Source: Bacteroidales bacterium
GTDB lineage: Bacteria; Bacteroidota; Bacteroidia; Bacteroidales; UBA932
Reading direction: 5' to 3'
Length of the DNA stretch: 56,995 nt
Assembly: GCA_024398095.1 (NCBI GenBank)
Contig: JAKSJK010000005.1
Span: forward strand, 1-56,995
The position numbers were made by a program, and so were the translations under genes. The stretch's first letter is position 1; every line of letters begins with the position of its first letter. The notes below the pieces were generated by a model. That model did no database searches. It saw only the letters and a list, made by a program, of their open reading frames with translations, and was not told the DNA's origin. Below, in pieces: positions 46,899-53,019 of this stretch.

Positions 46899-49087
46899 TA
46901 TCTGATGAAAAGAAGTTCGCGGTACTTTGGAAGCGGCCATGCCTCGTCGTCTACGATGGTCTCGAGCTTGTCGACATGGTAGCGGATCTCTTCGAGGAGA
47001 GGTGCCACGGTGTCGTGGTAGGCAATCGCCTTCTCCCTCTCGGACTCGATCTTGTTCGCAACCTTGCGGGCGTTCACCATGGCATCCACCTTCTCGATGA
47101 TGAAGGACTCGTGGTCGCTGATCTTCTCGATGATGTGGAGGTTCTCCTTGGAGATGAGGCTGGCCTTCTCCTCTGGGAAGATATCCATCACCTTGTGTAC
47201 GTTGTCGATGAGCATGCTCTGGTACTTGGTCACAACAGGGATGATGTGGTTCAGGCAGAGGTCGCCGAAGATGCGGCTCTCGATCTGGATCTTCTTGGTG
47301 TAGGTCTCCCACTTGATCTCGTTGCGGGCCTCAAGCTCCAGACGGGTCATTACCTTGGTGCTCTCGAACATCTTTACAGAAGACTCTGAGAGGTATGCGT
47401 CGAAGATAAGCGGTGCAGAGGTCTCGCAGTCAAGACCGCGCTTTGCAGCCTCGAGCTTCCACTCTTCGCCGTAGCCGTTGCCGTTGAAAATGATAGGGCG
47501 GATGTACTTGATGTCCTCGCGGACCACCTTGAGGATGGCAGCCTCTTTAGCCTCGCCGGCCTCGATGAGAGCGTCAACCCTTGCCTTGAAGTCGGTGAGA
47601 GCTTCTGCCACAGCGGCGTTGAGGGTAAGCATTGCACTTGCGCAGTTAGCCTCTGAACCCACTGCACGGAACTCGAAGCGGTTTCCGGTGAATGCGAAAG
47701 GAGAGGTTCTGTTGCGGTCGGTGTTGTCGATCATCAGTTCAGGGATTGATGGGAGATCGAGCTTGAATGAAGTCTTGCCAGCCACTGACAGAGCGTCCTC
47801 CGTTGCGGCCTCGACATGGTCGATGAGGTCGGTGAGAGTCCTGCCGAGGAAGGAAGAAATGATTGCTGGAGGTGCCTCGTTTGCGCCAAGACGGTGTGCA
47901 TTGGAAGCCGACATGATGCTGGCTTTGAGCAGGCCGTTGTGGTTGTACACACCCTTCAGTGTCTCAACGGTGAAGGTTACGAAACGGAGGTTGTCCATAG
48001 GGGTCTTTCCAGGGGCGTGGAGAAGGATTCCGGTGTCGGTCGAGAGCGACCAGTTGTTGTGCTTGCCGGAACCGTTGACGCCCTTGAAAGGCTTCTCGTG
48101 GAGGAGGCAGCGGAAACCGTGCTTGCGTGCAACCCTCTTCATGATGGACATCATGAGCATGTTGTGGTCAACTGCGAGGTTGGTCTCCTCGAAGATAGGA
48201 GCCAGCTCGAACTGGTTAGGAGCGACCTCGTTGTGACGGGTCTTGCATGGGATGCCGAGCTCGAGGGCCTGGATCTCGATGTCTTTCATGAACTCCTCTA
48301 CTCGGCTAGGGATGGATCCGAAATAGTGGTCGTCCATCTGCTGGTTCTTCGCAGAGTCGTGGCCCATGAGGGTCCTGCCGGTCATCACCATGTCAGGACG
48401 CGCTGCATAGAGAGCCTCGTCCACGAGGAAGTACTCCTGCTCCCAGCCGAGGTTGCTGACAACCTTCTTGACCTCCGGGTTGAAGTACCTGACTACAGCA
48501 GTTGCTGCCTTGTCGACTGCGTAGAGAGCTTTCTTGAGCGGAACTTTGTAGTCCAGGGCTTCGCCGGTGTAGGCGATGAAGATGGTAGGGATCATGAGTG
48601 TGTCGCCGATGACGAACACTGGGGAGGTTGGATCCCATGCCGAGTAGCCTCTGGCCTCGAAGGTGCTGCGGATTCCGCCAGATGGGAATGAGCTGGCGTC
48701 CGGTTCCTGCTGGATGAGGAGCTTGCCTGTGAATTCCTCGAGCATGCCGCCTTTGCCGTCGTGCTCTACGAATCCGTCGTGCTTCTCTGCGGTTCCTTCG
48801 GTGAGAGGCTGGAACCAATGGGTGTAGTGGGTGACGCCGAGTTCGGTCGCCCATTTTTTCATACCCTCAGCCACAGCATCGGCGATGCTGCGCTCGAATG
48901 GAGCTCCGTTGTCGATGACGTCACACATTTTCTGGTATACGGCAGCGGGGAGATACTTGAACATCTTCTGTTTGTTGAAGACGTACTTGCCGAAATACTC
49001 ACTTGGGCGCTCAGCTGGGAGCTTCACTTCTACCGGTTGACGTTTGAAAGCCTCGTCTACCACTTGGAATCTCAGTTTTGATGACAT
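46898..49087 (-). CDS. glnA: Glutamine synthetase type III
   Basis: ATP-dependent synthesis of glutamine from glutamate and ammonia. At 729 residues it is the long GSIII (GlnN) form typical of Bacteroidetes. Marks include the N-terminal GSIII region (VTHYTHWFQPLTEGTAEKHDGF near 85), NQFELAPIFEETNLAVDHN near 275, the ATP-site KPFKGVNGSGKHNNWSL near 320, and NDTDRNRTSPFAFTGNRFEFR-type residues near 455 (here beginning IDNTDRNRTSPFAF). The C-terminal ~170 residues are the helical GSIII extension. It heads the six-gene nitrogen operon and ends in a stop overlapping gltB. Its 5' leader carries a Gln-rich leader ORF and a terminator, implying attenuation. Confidence 0.97.
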   Translation of the reverse strand: MSSKLRFQVVDEAFKRQPVEVKLPAERPSEYFGKYVFNKQKMFKYLPAAVYQKMCDVIDNGAPFERSIADAVAEGMKKWATELGVTHYTHWFQPLTEGTAEKHDGFVEHDGKGGMLEEFTGKLLIQQEPDASSFPSGGIRSTFEARGYSAWDPTSPVFVIGDTLMIPTIFIAYTGEALDYKVPLKKALYAVDKAATAVVRYFNPEVKKVVSNLGWEQEYFLVDEALYAARPDMVMTGRTLMGHDSAKNQQMDDHYFGSIPSRVEEFMKDIEIQALELGIPCKTRHNEVAPNQFELAPIFEETNLAVDHNMLMMSIMKRVARKHGFRCLLHEKPFKGVNGSGKHNNWSLSTDTGILLHAPGKTPMDNLRFVTFTVETLKGVYNHNGLLKASIMSASNAHRLGANEAPPAIISSFLGRTLTDLIDHVEAATEDALSVAGKTSFKLDLPSIPELMIDNTDRNRTSPFAFTGNRFEFRAVGSEANCASAMLTLNAAVAEALTDFKARVDALIEAGEAKEAAILKVVREDIKYIRPIIFNGNGYGEEWKLEAAKRGLDCETSAPLIFDAYLSESSVKMFESTKVMTRLELEARNEIKWETYTKKIQIESRIFGDLCLNHIIPVVTKYQSMLIDNVHKVMDIFPEEKASLISKENLHIIEKISDHESFIIEKVDAMVNARKVANKIESEREKAIAYHDTVAPLLEEIRYHVDKLETIVDDEAWPLPKYRELLFIR

Positions 49088-49172
49088 GTTGTAAGATATT
49101 AAGTTGTTTTGTCTTTCAATTTATCACTCATTCCTTCCGGACGGCCCGAAAATCATAATTTATCCTGGTTTC

Positions 49173-49210
49173 AAAAAGGGGGGCTGATTCCTTCCGGACC
49201 AGCCCCCTTT
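49173..49210 (-). terminator. Intrinsic terminator in the glnA leader
   Basis: On the minus strand AAAGGGGGCTG (49210-49200) pairs with CAGCCCCC (from 49186), followed by five Ts ending at 49173. It lies 85 bases upstream of glnA, inside the transcript from the 49362 promoter, so it must be bypassed for glnA to be expressed. Its 5' arm GGCTGGT (49204-49198) is the exact complement of ACCAGCC in the upstream hairpin loop (49260-49254). Confidence 0.82.
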
Positions 49211-49236
49211 CAATATCGGATATTTAAGAGTTTCTG

Positions 49237-49335
49237 TTATTCAAAGCGTCTCAGGCTGGTAACAGACGCAAACAGGCGGCAGAACTGATTGGAATTCTGC
49301 TGCTTCTGCTGCTTGTTATTTGACCTGTAGTTCAT
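49237..49335 (-). CDS. Gln/Asn-rich leader peptide of the glnA operon (32 codons)
   Basis: A short ORF beginning about 20 bases after the predicted transcription start and ending just downstream of the CCAGCC hairpin. The peptide starts MNYRSNNKQQKQQNSNQF: five of the first 17 residues are Gln (all CAG) and five are Asn. It is homologous to the asnB leader peptide at 49544 (shared SNN, QQ, QN, NQ and RL in the same order). Clustered codons for the amino acid made by the operon, followed by an intrinsic terminator, are the hallmark of ribosome-mediated attenuation. The peptide itself probably has no function after synthesis. It is too short for routine gene calling. Confidence 0.72.
   Translation of the reverse strand: MNYRSNNKQQKQQNSNQFCRLFASVTSLRRFE
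49246..49269 (-). ncRNA. Antiterminator hairpin in the glnA leader
   Basis: GCGTCT (49269-49264) pairs with AGACGC (49251-49246). The 12-base loop contains ACCAGCC, complementary over 7 bp to the terminator's 5' arm at 49204-49198. Loop pairing and terminator formation share GGCTG and so exclude each other. Confidence 0.62.
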
Positions 49336-49361
49336 TTGAATGTTTTGTCCGTTTGTGAGAG

Positions 49362-49392
49362 CAAATTTAATTTGTTGTTTCCGAAAATGCAA
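49362..49392 (-). promoter_or_regulatory. glnA operon promoter
   Basis: On the minus strand ATTG at about 49393-49390, a 20-bp spacer and TAAATTTG at 49369-49362 form a Bacteroidetes -33/-7 pair. The transcript should start near 49355, about 20 bases ahead of the leader ORF and about 270 bases ahead of glnA. Confidence 0.65.
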
Positions 49393-49487
49393 TAATTTTT
49401 TTACTTTTTTTGATAAAAAATTTCACACCTATATTATATAAAAACGCGCGTAGACTGCCGTAGAACAGCGAAATTTCTTTAAAAATA

Positions 49488-49519
49488 CTTGCAGAATCTA
49501 AAAGATATTCCTAATTTTG
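49488..49519 (+). promoter_or_regulatory. asnB operon promoter
   Basis: CTTG at 49488-49491, a 20-bp spacer and TAATTTTG at 49512-49519 give the same arrangement as the divergent glnA promoter. The start should lie near 49526, about 18 bases ahead of the leader ORF and about 205 bases ahead of asnB. A hairpin CCCGTA/TACGGG (49523-49541) sits at or near the 5' end. Confidence 0.68.
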
Positions 49520-49543
49520 AATCCCGTAATTCAGATACGGGCT

Positions 49544-49663
49544 ATGTACAATCACAAGTCAAATAATAATTTCCAGCAGCAGAACCTCAATCAGGTCCTG
49601 TGGCGCTTGTGTATGTCGAGCCAGTCTGAGACATACAGAAAACAAAGCGAAGAAACCAAATAA
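49544..49663 (+). CDS. Asn/Gln-rich leader peptide of the asnB operon (39 codons)
   Basis: A short ORF whose peptide begins MYNHKSNNNFQQQNLNQVL: three Asn then three Gln codons in near succession, six Asn and four Gln in the first 17 residues. It is homologous to the glnA leader peptide, with matching start and order. Its stop TAA (49661-49663) falls on the first bases of the terminator stem, whereas the glnA leader ORF stops about 27 bases before its terminator. I infer that stalling at Asn or Gln codons, when the charged tRNAs are scarce, lets the downstream hairpin loop capture the terminator arm. Confidence 0.72.
   Translation: MYNHKSNNNFQQQNLNQVLWRLCMSSQSETYRKQSEETK
49611..49636 (+). 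ncRNA. Antiterminator hairpin in the asnB leader
   Basis: GTATGTC (49611-49617) pairs perfectly with GACATAC (49630-49636). The 12-base loop contains GCCAGTC (49620-49626), the exact complement of GACTGGC (49668-49674) in the terminator's 5' arm. Relative to the glnA leader the stem sequence differs but still pairs, and the loop-arm helix shows a C-G to U-A compensating change. Confidence 0.65.
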
Positions 49664-49695
49664 AGGGGACTGGCCAAGGGTCAAGTCCCCTTTTT
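49662..49695 (+). terminator. Intrinsic terminator in the asnB leader
   Basis: AAAGGGGACT (49662-49671) pairs perfectly with AGTCCCCTTT (49684-49693), a 10-bp stem with a 12-base loop, the T-run ending at 49695. It lies 35 bases ahead of the asnB ATG and within its transcript, so it must be read through for asnB-PII-amtB-pyrG expression. Confidence 0.85.
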
Positions 49696-49730
49696 AATTT
49701 CCTGCGTATTAACAGAAACGGACAACAGAT

Positions 49731-51398
49731 ATGTGCGGAATTGCAGCAATTTTCAACATCGAGCCTACCCTGGTCCCCCAATGCAGGGAGAAGGCTCTGA
49801 AGATGGCCAGGAAGATACGCCATCGCGGTCCGGACTGGAGTGGAATCTACTCCGGCAAGACCGCCGTCCTCGCCCATGAGAGACTCTCCATCGTCGATCC
49901 CCTTTCAGGAGGCCAGCCGCTCAAATCCCCGGACGGCAGACACATCCTTGCAGTCAATGGAGAGATCTACAACCATCAGAAGATCAGAGACGATTACGCA
50001 GACCGCTACAGTTTCCTCACCGGCAGCGACTGTGAGGTAATCCTGGCCCTCTATCAGGAGAAAGGCATAGACTTTCTCGAGGATCTCAGCGGCATATTCG
50101 CCTTTGCCCTCTATGATGAAGAGAAGGACGAATTCCTGATCGCCAGAGACCCGATCGGCGTGATTCCTCTCTACATCGGCTATGACAGCGACGGAAAGGT
50201 CTATGTGGCCAGCGAGCTCAAGGCGCTCGAAGGCTTCTGTGAAAGGTACGAGCCTTTCCTCCCCGGCCACTATTACCACAGCCGCGAAGGCAGGATGGTA
50301 CGCTGGTACAAGAGAGACTGGACCGAATGGGCTGCAGTGAAGGACAACGGTGCGAAGGCCAGCGATGTGCGCGAGGCCCTGGATGCGGCAGTGAAACGCC
50401 AGCTTATGTGCGACGTGCCTTACGGCGTGCTGCTCTCCGGCGGACTCGACAGTTCCGTAACCAGCGCCCTTGCGATGAAATATTCGCGCAAGAGAGTCGA
50501 GAGCGGCGATACCAACGATGCCTGGTGGCCTAGGCTGCACTCCTTCGCAGTGGGTCTCAAAGGCGCACCCGACCTCGCAAAGGCCAAGGAAGTGGCCGAC
50601 TTCATCGGCACAGTGCACCATGAGGTGAACTACACCGTGCAAGAGGGTCTGGACGCAATCCGCGACGTGATCTACCACATCGAAACCTACGATGTGACCA
50701 CCGTCAGGGCCAGCACCCCTATGTATCTGCTGGCCAGGGTGATCAAGTCCATGGGCATCAAGATGGTGCTCTCGGGAGAAGGCGCAGACGAGGTTTTCGG
50801 AGGCTATCTCTACTTCCACAAGGCTCCGAGCGCTGAGGAGTTCCACAAGGAAAGCGTCCGCAAGCTCTCCAAGCTCTACCTCTACGACTGCCTCAGGGCC
50901 AACAAGGCCCTCTCCGCATGGGGCGTCGAGGGACGCGTGCCTTTCCTGGACAAGGAGTTCCTGGATGTGGCCATGAGCCTCAACCCCGAAGCCAAGATGT
51001 GTCCCGGCACAGTAATCGAGAAAAAGATCGTCCGCGAGGCCTTTGAAGACATGCTGCCCGAAAGCGTGGCATGGCGCCAGAAGGAGCAGTTCTCCGACGG
51101 CGTGGGCTACTCCTGGATCGACTCTCTCAAGAAACTCACCTCTGAACAGGTGTCCGACGAACAGATGGCCCATGCGGCGGAACGGTTCCCCATCAACCCG
51201 CCGCTCAACAAGGAAGAGTACTTCTACCGCAGCATCTTCGAGGAGCATTTCCCTAGCGAAAGTGCGGCCCGCAGCGTCCCTCAGGAAGCCAGCGTGGCCT
51301 GCTCCACCGCCATCGCCCTCGAGTGGGACGCGGCCTGGAAGAGCCTCAACGACCCTAGCGGACGCGCAGTGAAGGGCGTCCACGTAAAAGCTTACTAG
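49731..51398 (+). CDS. asnB: Asparagine synthetase B, glutamine-hydrolysing
   Basis: Makes asparagine from aspartate, ATP and glutamine. 555 residues, usual for AsnB. Cys2 (MCGIAAIF) is the N-terminal amidotransferase nucleophile after Met removal; RHRGPDWSG, VNGEIYNHQ and GSDCEVI complete the glutaminase site. The C-terminal synthetase domain has the ATP-pyrophosphatase P-loop GVLLSGGLDSSVTSAL near residue 230, SGEGADEVFGGYLYFHKAP near residue 345 and GVEGRVPFLDKEF near residue 400. First gene of the plus-strand operon asnB-PII-amtB-pyrG, preceded by an Asn/Gln-rich attenuator leader. Confidence 0.97.
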   Translation: MCGIAAIFNIEPTLVPQCREKALKMARKIRHRGPDWSGIYSGKTAVLAHERLSIVDPLSGGQPLKSPDGRHILAVNGEIYNHQKIRDDYADRYSFLTGSDCEVILALYQEKGIDFLEDLSGIFAFALYDEEKDEFLIARDPIGVIPLYIGYDSDGKVYVASELKALEGFCERYEPFLPGHYYHSREGRMVRWYKRDWTEWAAVKDNGAKASDVREALDAAVKRQLMCDVPYGVLLSGGLDSSVTSALAMKYSRKRVESGDTNDAWWPRLHSFAVGLKGAPDLAKAKEVADFIGTVHHEVNYTVQEGLDAIRDVIYHIETYDVTTVRASTPMYLLARVIKSMGIKMVLSGEGADEVFGGYLYFHKAPSAEEFHKESVRKLSKLYLYDCLRANKALSAWGVEGRVPFLDKEFLDVAMSLNPEAKMCPGTVIEKKIVREAFEDMLPESVAWRQKEQFSDGVGYSWIDSLKKLTSEQVSDEQMAHAAERFPINPPLNKEEYFYRSIFEEHFPSESAARSVPQEASVACSTAIALEWDAAWKSLNDPSGRAVKGVHVKAY

Positions 51399-51439
51399 TA
51401 CAATAGGTACATTAACGAACTTAACAAATTTTTAAAGCC

Positions 51440-51787
51440 ATGAAAAAGATCGAAGCAATCATCCGAAAGACAAAGTTCGAGGATGTGAAAGAGGCACTTT
51501 TTGCCGCCGACATCAACTGGTTCTCCTACTCGGAGGTCAAGGCCATCGGCCAGGACCGTGAGGACCGAATCTACCGTGGAGTGATGTACAGCACCGACAT
51601 CATCTCACGCATCGAGATCACCATCGTCTGCCGCGACCCGTTCGTGCAGCCGGCTGTGGATGCCATCCTCAAGGCAGCCCACACCGGAGAAGTAGGCGAC
51701 GGCCGAATTTTCGTAAGTCCTGTAGAGGATACCTACTCAATCCGCACAGGCGAACATGGAGACACAGTATTGGCAGATAAAAAGTAA
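51440..51787 (+). CDS. glnK: PII nitrogen regulatory protein
   Basis: A small trimeric signal protein of 115 residues that senses 2-oxoglutarate and ATP/ADP and gates ammonium uptake. The fold marks are KKIEAIIRKTKFEDVKEAL at the N-terminus, the T-loop (IYRGVMYSTDI, with a Tyr at the position uridylylated in GlnB/GlnK of proteobacteria) and the C-terminal TGEVGDGRIFVSPVEDTYSIRTGE. The T-loop sequence departs from the enterobacterial RGAEY, so modification cannot be assumed. The stop is immediately followed by the amtB start, the classic glnK-amtB pairing; GlnK versus GlnB naming rests on that pairing. Confidence 0.93.
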   Translation: MKKIEAIIRKTKFEDVKEALFAADINWFSYSEVKAIGQDREDRIYRGVMYSTDIISRIEITIVCRDPFVQPAVDAILKAAHTGEVGDGRIFVSPVEDTYSIRTGEHGDTVLADKK

Positions 51788-53011
51788 ATGATCATGGAAA
51801 CTATCAACAGCCTCGACACCGTTTGGGTACTCATCGCAGCAATGCTCGTTTTCTGGATGCAGCCAGGCTTCGCCCTCGTTGAAGCCGGCTTCACCAGGTC
51901 CAAGAATACAGCCAACATACTCATGAAGAACTTCGTCGACTTCATGGTCGGCACAGTCCTCTTCTGGTTCATAGGCTTCGGCCTCATGCACGGAGAGGGC
52001 AACGGCTTCATCGGAGGCCTGCACCTCTTCGACTGGAGCTTCATCGGCAACTCCAACATCCCCGCGGAGTGCACGCTGATCTTCCAGACCGTCTTCTGCG
52101 CCACGGCAGCCACCATCGTTTCCGGCGGTATGGCGGAGCGCACGAAATTCTCGATGTATATCATCATCTCAATCCTCATCTCCACCATCATCTATCCGAT
52201 CGAAGGCCATTGGACCTGGGGCGGCGGCTGGCTCTCAGAGCTCGGTTTCCACGATTTTGCAGGCTCTACGGTGGTTCATGCAGTCGGCGGCGTAATCGCT
52301 CTTGCCGGAGCCATGATCCTCGGTCCGAGAAGAGGCAAATATACCGCCTCAGGCAAGTCTGTGGCTATTCCTGGCCATAACCTGACCTTCGGTGCCCTCG
52401 GAGTCTTCATCCTCTGGATCGGCTGGTTCGGCTTCAACCCGGGCTCACAGCTCGCAGCTGACGGAGCTGAGAACGCAATAGCAATCTCACATGTGATGTG
52501 CACCACAAACATGGCAGCGGTGACAGGTGGAGCGATCGTGCTCATCCTCACCTGGATCGCCTATGGAAAGCCATCTCTCTCACTCGTCTGCAACGGTGTC
52601 CTCGCCGGCCTGGTCGGCATCACAGCCGGCTGCGACCTGGTGACCATAGGCGGATCTGCCATCATCGGTGCACTCTGCGGCGCAGCGATGTTCGGCTCTG
52701 TCGTATTCATCGACAAGATCTGCCGCATCGACGACCCTGTAGGCGCGGTTTCAGTACACGGCGTCTGCGGTTTCCTCGGAACCGTTCTCACCGGCCTCTT
52801 TGCAACAGACGGAGGTCTCTTCTACGGCGGCGGATGGCATTTCCTCGGAATCGAGGTTCTCGGAGTTACCGTGACCATCGCATGGGCATTCGTGCTCGGA
52901 TTCGGCTTCCTCAAGGTCCTCGACAAGATCTGGGGCATCAGGGTTGAGCCACGCGTCGAGGAGGAAGGCCTCGACATCTACGAACACGGCGAAACAGCAT
53001 ATAACAACTAA
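51788..53011 (+). CDS. amtB: Ammonium transporter
   Basis: An inner-membrane Amt/Mep/Rh channel of 407 residues with about 11 membrane helices, conducting ammonium under nitrogen limitation. Marks are FALVEAGFTRSKNTANILMKN near residue 30, HWTWGGGWL near 142, STVVHAVGG near 160 (first pore His) and DPVGAVSVHGVCGFLGT near 320 (second pore His). ATG 51788 directly abuts the PII stop; ATG 51794 is also possible. The C-terminal tail is short, ending in an acidic stretch. It precedes pyrG by 8 bp. Confidence 0.96.
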   Translation: MIMETINSLDTVWVLIAAMLVFWMQPGFALVEAGFTRSKNTANILMKNFVDFMVGTVLFWFIGFGLMHGEGNGFIGGLHLFDWSFIGNSNIPAECTLIFQTVFCATAATIVSGGMAERTKFSMYIIISILISTIIYPIEGHWTWGGGWLSELGFHDFAGSTVVHAVGGVIALAGAMILGPRRGKYTASGKSVAIPGHNLTFGALGVFILWIGWFGFNPGSQLAADGAENAIAISHVMCTTNMAAVTGGAIVLILTWIAYGKPSLSLVCNGVLAGLVGITAGCDLVTIGGSAIIGALCGAAMFGSVVFIDKICRIDDPVGAVSVHGVCGFLGTVLTGLFATDGGLFYGGGWHFLGIEVLGVTVTIAWAFVLGFGFLKVLDKIWGIRVEPRVEEEGLDIYEHGETAYNN

Positions 53012-53019
53012 TTTACAAT

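Larger units (their letters stand above)
49088..49730. promoter_or_regulatory. Divergent glnA/asnB control region with two attenuator leaders
   Basis: This 643-bp gap holds two outward transcripts with the same plan: a promoter (minus 49392-49362, plus 49488-49519), a leader ORF (minus 49335-49237, plus 49544-49663), a hairpin with a CCAGyC loop (minus 49269-49246, plus 49611-49636), an ACAGAAA motif, and an intrinsic terminator (minus 49210-49173, plus 49662-49695). Between the promoters (49395-49487) is very AT-rich DNA with A- and T-runs. A 13-bp repeat ATTCCTTCCGGAC occurs at 49130-49142 and 49187-49199. Confidence 0.85.

Noticed and set aside
46899-47312. N-terminal extension of gltB by about 138 residues
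   Set aside because: The extension is Arg/His/Pro-rich, lies entirely inside glnA in another frame, and puts residues ahead of the propeptide and nucleophile Cys; ATG 46898 overlapping the glnA stop fits far better.
49173-49695. Glutamine riboswitch (aptamer) as the explanation of the two leaders
   Set aside because: The conserved blocks upstream (TCAAATAA, CAGCAG, AATCAG) coincide with in-frame Ser-Asn-Asn, Gln-Gln and Asn-Gln codons, which favours peptide attenuation; a metabolite-binding role cannot be fully excluded.
49088-49730. tRNA or other classical RNA gene in the large gap
   Set aside because: No cloverleaf, TTCnA loop or CCA end is visible; the structure present is explained by the two leaders.
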